Origin: Bacteroidales bacterium
GTDB taxonomy: Bacteria; Bacteroidota; Bacteroidia; Bacteroidales; UBA932
NCBI GenBank assembly: GCA_028724885.1
Contig: JAQYTJ010000040.1
Span: forward strand, 1-40,886
Length of the DNA stretch: 40,886 nt
Direction: 5' to 3'
The stretch's first letter is position 1; every line of letters begins with the position of its first letter. Below are positions 1-8,368 of this stretch, piece by piece. The translations under genes were made by a program, and so were the position numbers. Under the pieces are notes generated by a model, which saw only the letters and a list, made by a program, of their open reading frames with translations, did no database searches and was not told the DNA's origin.

Positions 1-304
1 ATAATAATGGTTCGCGCTGCAAAAGCATCCGGACTGAGCCCCATGCATTGGTCGCAGGATGCCGGCGGCGGAAATCGTACTCATTTCCCTCTCTCCTAAT
101 TTCCGGCTTTTCCTCCCGTCATGTTTCGGGCAATCGCCTCCGAATGCCGCTCGGAGAACCGTTCGTTCCAAGGTTATAACATTCATTATTTGACACAGGG
201 CTTTGGACTTGACCCGGTATCACTTGTAGGTCACCCCTGTATTCGGAACCCACTCGACAATAGGGTAAGGTAAATATTTCGTGTTATATGAGAAATTTGA
301 AAGC
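1..304. other. No recognisable gene (left edge)
   Basis: No reading frame on either strand reads as a known protein. A small inverted repeat (CTCCGA, 7-nt loop, TCGGAG) lies at 138-156. The base composition is closer to the chromosome core than to the AT-rich genes that follow. This may be the eroded end of a neighbouring gene outside the window, or plain intergenic DNA. Confidence 0.4.
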
Positions 305-901
305 CTAATATTTCTTAAATGTATATCGGGCTTCTCCCTCAACAAGTTTTTTCTCTATCTGATCATAAAGCGGGTACTCAACTTGCACTTCAAATGAGCC
401 AGCAGTTACCGATGTCACATGAGCTATTTTAACTACTGAAATTGTATTTTGTGAGGAAAAACCAGTGGCCGTAACATTATTGACTGACATCCCTTCTTTC
501 CAATTTGCATTAAAATTAAATTGCATGAATAATACTCCCACAGGCGATATTTGACCACCTACTTGCGTAATGACATAGACAGGTACCTTAACATCAAATA
601 GAAATGTCTTCTTTGAATAGTCAGACTTTACTTCCGCACATGTCCAATCTTTCACATAACCTGGACAGCCCTGAAATTCTTCGTCAAGATCTCTATGGCC
701 TATGCCATCGCCATTCAGATCCACGATAAGTCCGCTCCAAGAAATCTCTGTATTTTGATAGACTCCGCAAAGCTGATTTTTGACATAGTCAAAATCATAG
801 TCATTAGGACCCTTCTCAGAACAGGAATCAAGCAACAAAATCTGAATTATTAAACTTATTTTAATAAAAGCTGATAATTTTATAGACATGATACTATTCA
901 T
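305..901 (-). CDS. Hypothetical lipoprotein with a DxNxDG motif
   Basis: I do not recognise a named family. The 198-residue product starts with a hydrophobic signal segment ending in a lipobox (LLLDSC), so it should be lipid-anchored in the envelope. A DLNGDG stretch early in the mature part, followed by HRDLDEEF, looks like an EF-hand-type calcium loop and is known from other small Bacteroidales lipoproteins. The rest looks beta-rich. The chosen ATG at 901 overlaps the end of the upstream gene (the ATG lies in its last codons before TAG), so the two are probably translationally coupled. An ATG at 889 would avoid the overlap and still leave a signal peptide. The gene is markedly AT-rich compared with the rest of the window, which suggests transfer. 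Confidence 0.65.
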   Translation of the reverse strand: MNSIMSIKLSAFIKISLIIQILLLDSCSEKGPNDYDFDYVKNQLCGVYQNTEISWSGLIVDLNGDGIGHRDLDEEFQGCPGYVKDWTCAEVKSDYSKKTFLFDVKVPVYVITQVGGQISPVGVLFMQFNFNANWKEGMSVNNVTATGFSSQNTISVVKIAHVTSVTAGSFEVQVEYPLYDQIEKKLVEGEARYTFKKY

Positions 902-2477
902 ATTTTGGAACAATCAACATATATATGTATCCTGTATTAATTTCATGCACTCTGTAACCTTCTTTACCATTTAGCTTTTCAGATGACTCTATTATTGGGG
1001 CATCATAGTATAGAAGAGCTGTACCTAAATCGTCTGCACCTTCTTTTCTAATTATTTTGATTGATTGAGAAGTTTCTTCTTTTGAAGTTAAGCCGTAACC
1101 TACTTTAACAGATCCTGTCGCACCAGAGTCCCCGATTGGGAAAGACACAGAACCTTCATTAGTAAAGTTATCAGTGAAAGAATTTGTAACAGTAAAAATT
1201 GAAGTTGTTTCCTTCTCGGAATCATATTCTGAAACAGCAATATTCATAATAGTTGAATTCTCACTAATATCCCACCTTGGCAGCTGAATATCAGCGTCAT
1301 ACCATTTTGGAATAAAACAGTCCAGATCCCAAGTATACACCCATTTTTTACTACCTGACAACCATGTTTTATGTTTAAAGTCAACATGAACTTTTGCCAA
1401 TTGGAATACATCCGAAAATGAAACTGATTTAAGTTTTTTTACTTCTATCGGGTCATTTGTTCTGTTTCCGAGGAATATTTGGAAGTATAATTCCAAATTT
1501 CCTTTAAAATAAAATTTTTTTAATATTGTTTCATCTGGTATTGTTTTATATCTTGTGTAGCTCTCGGGACACCCATAAAAATCACTATCATCAAAAATAA
1601 AGTCGCAATTTATGTTTGCAAACTTAAATTTAGCTATATATTCATATATTCTTGGATTCAATATACCTTTGTTAATGGAATTATCCATACCATAATAAAT
1701 ATTATCTCTATGAGCAGCCAAAGGATTATTTTTAAACGTATTATATGCTACTACTGCCACACTATTACTAGGTAATTCTTCACTCGACATCCAATTCGAA
1801 TAATCATCGGTCGCGAAAGTCCTATCATAATATGTATGATCAACCCTAGTAGCAAGAGAGAGGGCTGCATCGAATTCTGGATCAATAAAATCGTAAATTA
1901 TTTCTCCACTTCTCGATGACGGAAGAATTTTCATCCTATCGTTATCATTAATAATCAGGATTGGAAACTCCGAAAATTGCATATATGACAAACTGCCTAC
2001 TTTCTCACCATTAGAAATCAAGATTAAACTATCTTTCTCTTGATAACCAACTGAGGCTTCCGGGTCATCCGTGTCCCAACTTTCAACACTGAAAGCATCA
2101 AAAATGGACCAATTTGGTATATATATATTTAACTGCGGTAATGAAATTTCAATTCTTCGAAGGTCATAATCTTCCCCGGCAACGGAAAGAAGTATATCTC
2201 TAAACGTTTTGCCTTCTGAGATTTCGCAATCTTTTACGAAGGGATAAAATACATCATAATCTTTGTCAAATTGTTTTAAAGCAGAAGCCTTTAAGAAATC
2301 GCATAACGATTTATTTTCATAAATAGCTTTAGATAGAATAATAGCAAATTGTTCTCTGTAATTATCTACTGGGCTTGACTCAGAGCTTGAAACAGGGATG
2401 GTGTCAGAACTTTCTTTAGTGCAAGAAAACAGAATTAACGTTGATAGCACCATGAATAGTAGTTTAAGAAAATTCAT
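894..2477 (-). CDS. Large hypothetical lipoprotein, possibly with an aerolysin-like C-terminal region
   Basis: The 527-residue product has a signal peptide and lipobox (LILFSC), so it is a predicted lipoprotein. The body is rich in aromatic and acidic residues and matches nothing I can name. Around residues 415-480 there is a Ser/Thr-rich alternating stretch (TVTNSFTDNF, then a Gly-rich turn, then SVKVGYGLTSKEETSQS). That pattern resembles the amphipathic insertion hairpin of ETX/MTX2/aerolysin-type proteins, but this is a by-eye resemblance only. The gene is AT-rich and overlaps the next lipoprotein gene by a few bases, forming a two-gene unit. Upstream DNA has a short inverted repeat (GTCCA, 3 nt, TGGAC) but no clear promoter. 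Confidence 0.65.
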   Translation of the reverse strand: MNFLKLLFMVLSTLILFSCTKESSDTIPVSSSESSPVDNYREQFAIILSKAIYENKSLCDFLKASALKQFDKDYDVFYPFVKDCEISEGKTFRDILLSVAGEDYDLRRIEISLPQLNIYIPNWSIFDAFSVESWDTDDPEASVGYQEKDSLILISNGEKVGSLSYMQFSEFPILIINDNDRMKILPSSRSGEIIYDFIDPEFDAALSLATRVDHTYYDRTFATDDYSNWMSSEELPSNSVAVVAYNTFKNNPLAAHRDNIYYGMDNSINKGILNPRIYEYIAKFKFANINCDFIFDDSDFYGCPESYTRYKTIPDETILKKFYFKGNLELYFQIFLGNRTNDPIEVKKLKSVSFSDVFQLAKVHVDFKHKTWLSGSKKWVYTWDLDCFIPKWYDADIQLPRWDISENSTIMNIAVSEYDSEKETTSIFTVTNSFTDNFTNEGSVSFPIGDSGATGSVKVGYGLTSKEETSQSIKIIRKEGADDLGTALLYYDAPIIESSEKLNGKEGYRVHEINTGYIYMLIVPKYE

Positions 2478-2783
2478 AAAAAATTAATCATAAAACATTA
2501 ATAAACAATATAAAGCATCATTGTCCACGATGGACTCAACAAATGCTCTAATTTAATAACGTATGATTTTCCCAAATCCGTCAAAATAATAGAAGAATTA
2601 TTGATCTTATTTGTTTCACAAGAAATAATTTTCCAAGCTAATGTACAAGCACACGGAGCGTGAGTTCGGATTATGCGACATTCTTTAAGATAATACTTTG
2701 GAACTTAATGGTGGCGGAGCGATGCCTTACGACGATTTCCAGTCTCACTCATTGACAGAATCTCGATAGACAAGATCAGGTAC
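2478..2783. other. Gene-poor spacer between lipoprotein pair and MATE gene
   Basis: About 300 bases without a supportable gene. Short open stretches are broken by stops in all frames. It contains an inverted repeat around 2585-2602 (AATAAT, 6-nt spacer, ATTATT). The AT-rich composition of the lipoprotein genes ends at about 2630. Confidence 0.4.
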
Positions 2784-2855
2784 GTGAGACTGCCCCTAGA
2801 ATTGTTTGTGGCAAAACGTTATTTACGGATTGAGAAAAAATGCGGACGAATGTGA
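2784..2855 (+). pseudogene. Possible remnant of a LolC/LolE (FtsX-type) permease N-terminus
   Basis: A 23-codon frame starting at a GTG reads MRLPLELFVAKRYL and then charged residues before a stop. In the Bacteroidota, LolC/E-type lipoprotein-release permeases begin with a very similar pattern (xxPLFIARRYLFxKKS). No downstream permease sequence follows; instead the frame runs into a perfect hairpin. It could be the stub of a deleted gene, or chance similarity over a short stretch. Confidence 0.25.
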
Positions 2856-2870
2856 TCGACCGCATTTTTC
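2834..2870. terminator. Bidirectional intrinsic terminator
   Basis: A perfect 10-bp stem (AAAAATGCGG at 2836-2845 and its complement at 2860-2869) encloses a 14-nt loop. It has A runs on the left arm and T runs on the right arm, so it can work in either direction. It isolates the MATE gene from upstream transcription. A second 6-bp hairpin (CTGCAT/ATGCAG, 2877-2893) follows directly. Confidence 0.65.
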
Positions 2871-2902
2871 ATATACCTGCATATCTAATGCAGAAAAGAT
2901 TT

Positions 2903-2934
2903 TTTGTCCATCACGCCGATTCTGAATATCTTTG
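2903..2934 (+). promoter_or_regulatory. Bacteroides-type promoter of the MATE gene
   Basis: A -33 element TTTG at 2903-2906 and a -7 element TATCTTTG at 2927-2934 are separated by 20 bases, matching the Bacteroidota consensus TTTG / TAnnTTTG. The predicted start of transcription, near 2940, rules out the in-frame TTG at 2904 as the start codon and supports the ATG at 2952. Confidence 0.7.
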
Positions 2935-2951
2935 TCGGATATTCCAGGAAT

Positions 2952-4358
2952 ATGGCTAAAGAGAATAAAGACCATCTGCTATCGCTTCTTAGGGACAACC
3001 TGACAATGACAGGCTGGCAACAGTTCAGGCTGGTGGTTCTATTGGCTGTTCCTGCGATTCTGGCCCAATTCTCTTCCGTCATATTGCAGTACATCGATAC
3101 GGCGATGGTCGGCCATCTCGGTGCGAACCCTTCTGCTTCGATTGGATTGATTTCCACCAGCACGTGGCTCTGCAACGGCTTTTTCTTCGCAGTAATCTCT
3201 GGATTCTCTGTTCAGGTCGCCCACAGGTGCGGAGCGAAAGACTTTTACAATGCAAAAACAATAGTGCGGCAAGGCCTATTCACCATCGTTCTGTTCACCA
3301 TCGCCTTGGCTCTGATTGCAATCTCCATAGCCAGGCCGCTCCCAAGTTGGCTCGGCGGCACACCTGAAATCAACCCCGATGCTAGCAAATATTTCATGAT
3401 CTATGCTGCCTTCATGCCTATAGGGGCGGTCGGCTACTGCGCTAGCGCAATGCTGCAGGCCAGTGGGAACATGAAGGTGCCAAGCTTGCTGTATGTTTCG
3501 ATGGGAGTGCTAGATGTCATATTCAATTACATATTCATTTATGTCTGCGGCATGGGTGTTGCGGGTGCTGCTATTGGAACAGGCGTAGCAGAGGTGATGG
3601 CATCTATTTTTGCCGTATGGTACCTAGCCTGCCGTTCTAAGGAACTGTCATTCAGGGGAGAAACAGGAAGTTATATCCCTACTAGGAAAGTCCTGCATAA
3701 TACAATGGGAATCACAGGGTCAATGTGGCTCCAAAACATAGTCATGAGGGGAGCATTCTTGGCCAGCACGATAATCATTGCTCCTCTTGGGTCAGTCTCA
3801 ATAGCTGCGAATTCTTTCGCCATCAACGCGGAGAGTTTCTGCTATATGCCAGGTTATGGCTTGCAGGATGCCGCATCGACACTGGTCGGGCAGAGCCTTG
3901 GGGCGAAACGGAAGCGGTTGGCTAAGCGGTTCGCATGGATTTCCATCGGCTTGGCTTCGCTGCTGATGTCGTTCCTCGCCGTGTTCATGTACATTTTCGC
4001 TCCTCAAATCATGAGGATTCTTAGCATTGACGATGGAATCGTCGCTCAGGGTGCAAAAGTGCTTCGCATCGAAGCTTTCGCTGAAACTCTGTATGCCGTC
4101 TCAATCGTGGCTTACGGAGCCTGCGTCGGCGCTGGAAAGACTCTCGTGCCTACTTTGCTGAATTTCTGCAGCATGTGGCTGGTACGCATTGGGCTGGCTC
4201 TTGTGCTGACTCCGAAGCTTGGACTCACTGGATATTGGATTGCGATGTGCGTGGAACTAAACATCAGGGGGGTACTGTTCTTAATACACATGAGGGGAGA
4301 TAAATGGATGAAATCGAAATTGGATGAAGAATCAGTGAATATCGTATCTTCAAGTTGA
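2952..4358 (+). CDS. MATE family multidrug/Na+ efflux transporter
   Basis: The product is an inner-membrane exporter that swaps H+ or Na+ for organic cations or drugs. The 468-residue protein shows about twelve hydrophobic segments and the two-bundle repeat of the MATE fold, including VVLLAVPAILAQFSS with YIDTAMVGHLG in the first half and the matching MWLQNIVMRGAFLASTII with SFAINAESFCYMPG in the second. Length fits the family. The ATG at 2952 is chosen because a good promoter and an AGGA ribosome site lie just before it; the in-frame TTG at 2904 would sit inside the promoter. It is a single-gene unit. The substrate cannot be read from the sequence. Confidence 0.9.
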   Translation: MAKENKDHLLSLLRDNLTMTGWQQFRLVVLLAVPAILAQFSSVILQYIDTAMVGHLGANPSASIGLISTSTWLCNGFFFAVISGFSVQVAHRCGAKDFYNAKTIVRQGLFTIVLFTIALALIAISIARPLPSWLGGTPEINPDASKYFMIYAAFMPIGAVGYCASAMLQASGNMKVPSLLYVSMGVLDVIFNYIFIYVCGMGVAGAAIGTGVAEVMASIFAVWYLACRSKELSFRGETGSYIPTRKVLHNTMGITGSMWLQNIVMRGAFLASTIIIAPLGSVSIAANSFAINAESFCYMPGYGLQDAASTLVGQSLGAKRKRLAKRFAWISIGLASLLMSFLAVFMYIFAPQIMRILSIDDGIVAQGAKVLRIEAFAETLYAVSIVAYGACVGAGKTLVPTLLNFCSMWLVRIGLALVLTPKLGLTGYWIAMCVELNIRGVLFLIHMRGDKWMKSKLDEESVNIVSSS

Positions 4359-4401
4359 AAATATTCTTGTAATTTTGCAACAAATTAGAATTATAAAAAA
4401 T

Positions 4402-5250
4402 ATGAAGAGTATAGAGAATCAAGTATTCAGCGGTGAGAGGCCGCTTTACAGAGCACACGACCTTTATCTTGAGAACGTCAAAATAGGCATGGGGGAATCT
4501 TCCCTCAAGGAGACATATAACATTAGTGCCAGAAAGTGCCTTTTTGAGGGGAAATATCCGCTCTGGGAATGCAGGCATTTTGTCCTAAAAGATTGCCTGC
4601 TAGGGGTCGGAGCGCGCTCTGGGCTGTGGTATTCAAGCGATTGCGAAATCACTGACACACAGATTGACGCGCCGAAGACATTCCGCAGGATGAAAGGCAT
4701 AAAGCTTAGCAATGTCTGGATACCTGCCGGAAGCGAGACCCTGTGGGATTGCAGCGACATTGACATGCAGGACTGCATCATAGAGAGGGCCGATTATATA
4801 TTCATGCATTGCGAGAACATAAAGATCCGCAATCTGAAGCTGAGCGGAAATTATGGCTTCCAGTATGCAAAGAACGTGGAAATCCACGACAGCGTGCTGA
4901 ATTCGAAAGATTCGTTCTGGGAGAGCGAGAACGTGACGATCTATGATTCTACGATCAATGGAGAATATCTTGGGTGGTATTCTAAGAACCTTCGCCTTGT
5001 GCGCTGCCACATAACCGAGACTCAGCCGCTATGTTATTGCGACAATTTGGTGCTTGAAGACTGCACTTTCGGGCCCGACGCTGACTTGGCCTTTGAATAT
5101 TGCTCCCTAAACGCGACTGTCAAAGGACATATGGTTTCCATCAAGAATCCGACGACGGGTTCAATCACAGTCGATTCCGTAGGCGAGGTTATCATTGACC
5201 AGAATCAGAAAGCCCCTGCCGACTGCAAAATCACAGTACTAAACAAATAA
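4402..5250 (+). CDS. DUF3737 family right-handed beta-helix protein
   Basis: The 282-residue product is made of repeated short strands of the kind 'xNVxIxDSxxxGxxx', as in MQDCIIERADYIF and VTIYDSTINGEYLGWYSKN, which fits a single-stranded right-handed beta-helix. The whole-length pattern matches DUF3737, a cytoplasmic family of unknown function common in gut bacteria. No signal peptide is visible. The ATG at 4402 is preceded by TAATTTTG at 4370-4377, a perfect Bacteroides -7 element, so it is probably transcribed on its own just after the MATE gene. It ends before a bidirectional terminator shared with tRNA-Phe. Confidence 0.85.
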   Translation: MKSIENQVFSGERPLYRAHDLYLENVKIGMGESSLKETYNISARKCLFEGKYPLWECRHFVLKDCLLGVGARSGLWYSSDCEITDTQIDAPKTFRRMKGIKLSNVWIPAGSETLWDCSDIDMQDCIIERADYIFMHCENIKIRNLKLSGNYGFQYAKNVEIHDSVLNSKDSFWESENVTIYDSTINGEYLGWYSKNLRLVRCHITETQPLCYCDNLVLEDCTFGPDADLAFEYCSLNATVKGHMVSIKNPTTGSITVDSVGEVIIDQNQKAPADCKITVLNK

Positions 5251-5279
5251 TTAGGAGTAGAGTTCCCCAAAAGAATGGA

Positions 5280-5308
5280 AAAAGGCATCCGATTTACGAA
5301 TGCCTTTT
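5280..5308. terminator. Bidirectional terminator between DUF3737 gene and tRNA-Phe
   Basis: A 9-bp stem, AAAAGGCAT at 5280-5288 and ATGCCTTTT at 5300-5308, with an 11-nt loop. A runs and T runs flank it on the two sides. It lies 30 bases after the DUF3737 stop and 4 bases past the 3' end of the leftward tRNA, so it can serve both. Confidence 0.75.
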
Positions 5309-5312
5309 GAAG

Positions 5313-5385
5313 TGGTGTCGGCAGGAGTTGAACCGGCGACACATGGATTTTCAGTCCATTGCTCTACCACCTGAGCTACGACACC
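5313..5385 (-). tRNA. tRNA-Phe (anticodon GAA)
   Basis: The minus strand folds into a full cloverleaf: acceptor stem GGTGTCG/CGACACC, D stem GCTC/GAGC, anticodon stem ATGGA/TCCAT with loop CTGAAAA giving anticodon GAA, and a T arm with TTCAACT loop. The 73-nt length is right, the discriminator is A, and CCA is not encoded. The T stem (GCCGG/CCTGC) has a C-U mismatch in its middle pair. A near-consensus promoter lies directly upstream and a terminator directly downstream, so it is a single-gene transcript. Confidence 0.95.
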
Positions 5386-5400
5386 AATTGTTTGGGATTG

Positions 5401-5431
5401 CAAAGATAGGCAAATTTCCGTTTGATGCAAA
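5401..5431 (-). promoter_or_regulatory. Promoter of tRNA-Phe
   Basis: Read on the minus strand: TTTG at 5431-5428, exactly 19 bases, then TATCTTTG at 5408-5401. This is the best match to the Bacteroidota sigma-factor consensus in the window and lies about 16 bases before the mature tRNA 5' end. Confidence 0.8.
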
Positions 5432-5505
5432 TTTTTTAAGAAAAATTGTCCTACTCCGCATGGCAGTCTTTCAATTGAAAATTGTCTTTGCTAACTTCGT
5501 GAGCC

Positions 5506-7551
5506 ATGACCGAGACAACCTTCATACAAGTCATTCTGCCGCTCCGTTTAGACTGGGAGCCGGTATACTATGTGCCAGAAGGCTCTAAAGCCCGGCTCGG
5601 AGAAAGGGTCATGGTGAATTTCGCCGGTAAGACGTACACTGCAGCCGTAAGCAACACCGATGCAAGAAAAGAGGCTTCCGAAATGGATGTAGGCCGCATA
5701 AAGCCTATTTCAGGCATCGCAGAGCTTCTGCAACCGATCACGAAGGAGGAGATAGCTCTTTGGAGGAAGGTCGCTGGCTATTATCTGTGCACGGTCGGGG
5801 AAGTGTATAAGGCAGCCTACCCTGACTGGAAAATCTCAGAAGAGAAGGTGAAGGCAAGAAAGGCACGGAAGAAAAAAGGCACGGAGGTTCCAGCGAAGGA
5901 GAAGGCCGAAGCTAGCAAAATAGCCCTTACGCAAGCACAGAATACGGCATGTTCAGAAATTGAAGGAATATTCGATAGCAGCAGGCCGGCCCTTCTCTAT
6001 GGGGTCACAGGCTCCGGCAAGACCGAAATTTATCTTAAGCTGGCTCTAGAGGCTCTTGCGAAAGGACGTAACGTACTGTACCTGGTGCCCGAAATAGCCC
6101 TCTCCAGGCAGCTTGAAGAAAGGATCTTAAAAACTTTTCCTGCTCAGCTGCGAATCTTCCACTCGGCAGAGACCATCTCTCGACGGCTGGACACGACTGA
6201 ATTCATTAGGAATAATGAATATGTCCTATTGGGCACTCGAAGCGCCATTTTTCTTCCACACAGGAACCTCGGACTAATAATAATAGACGAGGAAAACGAT
6301 ACTTCCTACAAGCAGGATAACCCTGCACCGCGATACAACGGCAGGGAAACGGCCATAATGCTCGCCGGCATATTCAAAGCCAATGTAGTTCTTGGATCGG
6401 CTACGCCCTCTCTGGAGTCGCTGTACAACTGCCAAGCAGGCAGATTCGGAATGGTTCGGCTCACGAAAAGGTATTACGAGGCTCCAGACTCTGATGTCGA
6501 AATCATCGACACGATAGCAGAACGCAGAAAGAGGGGCATGGTCGGAGATTTCTCCAGAAAATTAATTGCCCATATTCAGGAATGCTTGCAGCGCCACGAG
6601 CAGGTGCTGCTGCTTAGGGAACGACTCTCTTACTCCCCCATCGTACAATGCGAGGAATGCGGGGACATACCGAAGTGCAAGAACTGCAACGTGACGCTTA
6701 CGCTGAATAAGAGGGCAGACGGCAGCGAAAGGCTCGTATGCCACTATTGCGGCAGGGTTTACGAATATGATGGTCGTTGCCAGAAATGCGGCGGCCAGAT
6801 GAAGATGATTGGCGCTGGCACTCAAAAAATAGAGGAAGAAGCAAGGGAATTGTTCCCAGATGCAGTGATTGCCAGACTGGACAGCGACTCGGCCAAAAGC
6901 AGCAAAGAAGAAAAGAAAATCATTAAAGATTTCTCGGACGGAAAGATAGACATTATCATCGGCACCCAGATAGTCGCCAAAGGCTTCGATTTCAGTGGAC
7001 TCAAATTGGTGGCAGTGCTGAAGGCAGAGTCAATCCTCGGTCAGGAAGATTTCAGGGCCGACGAACACGGACTCCAGCTTTTAGAGCAGTTCCGTGGCCG
7101 CTCCGGCAGGCGTGGCGACAAAGGTCTGTTCGTGATACAGACATCCCAGCCGCAGCATCCTGTCTACCAAGGCATTGCCGGTGCCATTCCAGAACAGGAT
7201 CTTAAGAGCCGCCTTCTAGAGGAGAGGAAAGCCTTCTTCTATCCGCCATACTCAAGGGTAATCGGCATCATATTCAAAGATTATAATCTTAAAAGGGTTG
7301 AGCTGATGTCTAAGCTGCTCGGAGATTTCATTAAGCAGAACTCTGAGATGACAGCCGAAACTAGAATCATCGGCCCATACGCTCCTAGGATCGATAAAAT
7401 TTCGAATCAGTATTTCAGGCAGATGAGGATCTTGCTTCGGAAAGACAAGGCTCTGGCAGCAAATAAAGCCGCCCTTTCTAGAGCTATCTCCGTCTTCGAG
7501 AAAGAAAAAAAATACGTCGGCCACATAAGCCTAGATGTCGATCCCTCATAA
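5506..7551 (+). CDS. priA: Primosomal protein N' (replication restart helicase PriA), divergent
   Basis: PriA is the 3'-to-5' helicase that reloads the replisome at stalled forks. The 681-residue protein has an N-terminal DNA-binding part (about 1-110), Walker A GVTGSGKT at residues 166-173, the motif GSATPSLES, and eight cysteines in four pairs (from C382/C385 on) forming the two-zinc module inside the helicase, followed by GTQIVAKGFDF and the C-terminal domain. Three family motifs are altered: DEEH reads DEEN (D261-N264), the NRRGY segment reads RERLSY, and QVAGRAGR reads QFRGRSGR. The ATG at 5506 is 6 bases after a weak -7 element (TAACTTCG, with TTTC 19 bases upstream), so the leader is very short. 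It is followed by parA with 46 bases between. Confidence 0.9.
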   Translation: MTETTFIQVILPLRLDWEPVYYVPEGSKARLGERVMVNFAGKTYTAAVSNTDARKEASEMDVGRIKPISGIAELLQPITKEEIALWRKVAGYYLCTVGEVYKAAYPDWKISEEKVKARKARKKKGTEVPAKEKAEASKIALTQAQNTACSEIEGIFDSSRPALLYGVTGSGKTEIYLKLALEALAKGRNVLYLVPEIALSRQLEERILKTFPAQLRIFHSAETISRRLDTTEFIRNNEYVLLGTRSAIFLPHRNLGLIIIDEENDTSYKQDNPAPRYNGRETAIMLAGIFKANVVLGSATPSLESLYNCQAGRFGMVRLTKRYYEAPDSDVEIIDTIAERRKRGMVGDFSRKLIAHIQECLQRHEQVLLLRERLSYSPIVQCEECGDIPKCKNCNVTLTLNKRADGSERLVCHYCGRVYEYDGRCQKCGGQMKMIGAGTQKIEEEARELFPDAVIARLDSDSAKSSKEEKKIIKDFSDGKIDIIIGTQIVAKGFDFSGLKLVAVLKAESILGQEDFRADEHGLQLLEQFRGRSGRRGDKGLFVIQTSQPQHPVYQGIAGAIPEQDLKSRLLEERKAFFYPPYSRVIGIIFKDYNLKRVELMSKLLGDFIKQNSEMTAETRIIGPYAPRIDKISNQYFRQMRILLRKDKALAANKAALSRAISVFEKEKKYVGHISLDVDPS

Positions 7552-7597
7552 TTAATAGAAAAATTGCTAACTTTGAAACTTAATAAAGTCACTATAT

Positions 7598-8365
7598 ATG
7601 GGAAAAGTAATAGCAATAGCAAACCAGAAAGGCGGCGTTGGAAAAACTACGACTGCCATCAATCTGGCTGCGTCCTTATCGGTTCTGGAGAAGAAAGTTC
7701 TGATCATCGACGCTGATCCTCAGGCTAATACTACTTCAGGGCTTAACTTTTCTCCGGAAAGCGATCAGAAAAGGACGCTTTACGAGGTCATGATCGGGAA
7801 AATCGACGTGCATGACGCTCTGATTCAGACCGAGATCGTAAACTTGCAGCTGATTCCTTCTCACATAAACCTGGTAGGGGTGGAAATAGAGATGCTGGAC
7901 GTTCCGAACAGGGAATCTATTCTGAAAGAAAAAATCATTCCGATACGAAACGATTACGATTACATCATCATCGACTGCTCCCCGTCTCTTGGCCTGGTAA
8001 CTATCAACGCACTTACTGCAGCAGATTCTGTTATGATTCCAGTCCAGCCCGAATTCTTCGCCTTGGAAGGCCTGGGTAAACTGCTTCAGACAATACGCCT
8101 AGTGCAGAGAAACATAAACAAGAGCCTCACGATTGAAGGTTTCGTCGTAACTATGTTCGATGGCAGGACAAAAGTTCACGTGCAGGTGGTAAGCGAGCTG
8201 AAAGAGCATTTCAAAGACCTTGTCTTCAACACAATAATACAGAGAAACATCCGGCTGAGCGAGGCTCCGTCTCACGGAAAGCCTATAATCCTATACGACG
8301 TGAAAAGCAACGGTACTTCAAATTACCTGAACCTAGCCAAGGAGGTCCTTGAAAAGAACGAATAA
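7598..8365 (+). CDS. parA: Chromosome-partitioning ATPase ParA (Soj)
   Basis: The 255-residue product is a cytoplasmic ATPase that works with ParB and parS to segregate the chromosome origin. It opens with the deviant Walker A motif KGGVGKTT (about residues 11-18), then LIIDADPQAN, IIDCSPSLG (Walker B) and the late PSHGKPIILYD segment, all typical of short chromosomal ParA/Soj proteins without an N-terminal HTH. A -7 element TAACTTTG at 7568-7575 lies 22 bases before the ATG. The gene is 3 bases upstream of parB and heads a four-gene rightward cluster. Confidence 0.97.
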   Translation: MGKVIAIANQKGGVGKTTTAINLAASLSVLEKKVLIIDADPQANTTSGLNFSPESDQKRTLYEVMIGKIDVHDALIQTEIVNLQLIPSHINLVGVEIEMLDVPNRESILKEKIIPIRNDYDYIIIDCSPSLGLVTINALTAADSVMIPVQPEFFALEGLGKLLQTIRLVQRNINKSLTIEGFVVTMFDGRTKVHVQVVSELKEHFKDLVFNTIIQRNIRLSEAPSHGKPIILYDVKSNGTSNYLNLAKEVLEKNE

Positions 8366-8368
8366 AAT

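Noticed and set aside
2609..2624. parS-like sequence TGTTTCACAAGAAATA
   Set aside because: It matches a typical parS in 13 of 16 positions but lacks the central CG of the core, so ParB binding is unlikely.
2904..2951. TTG start giving a 484-residue MATE protein
   Set aside because: The TTG lies within the -33 element of a near-perfect promoter whose transcript should start near 2940; the ATG at 2952 has an AGGA ribosome site.
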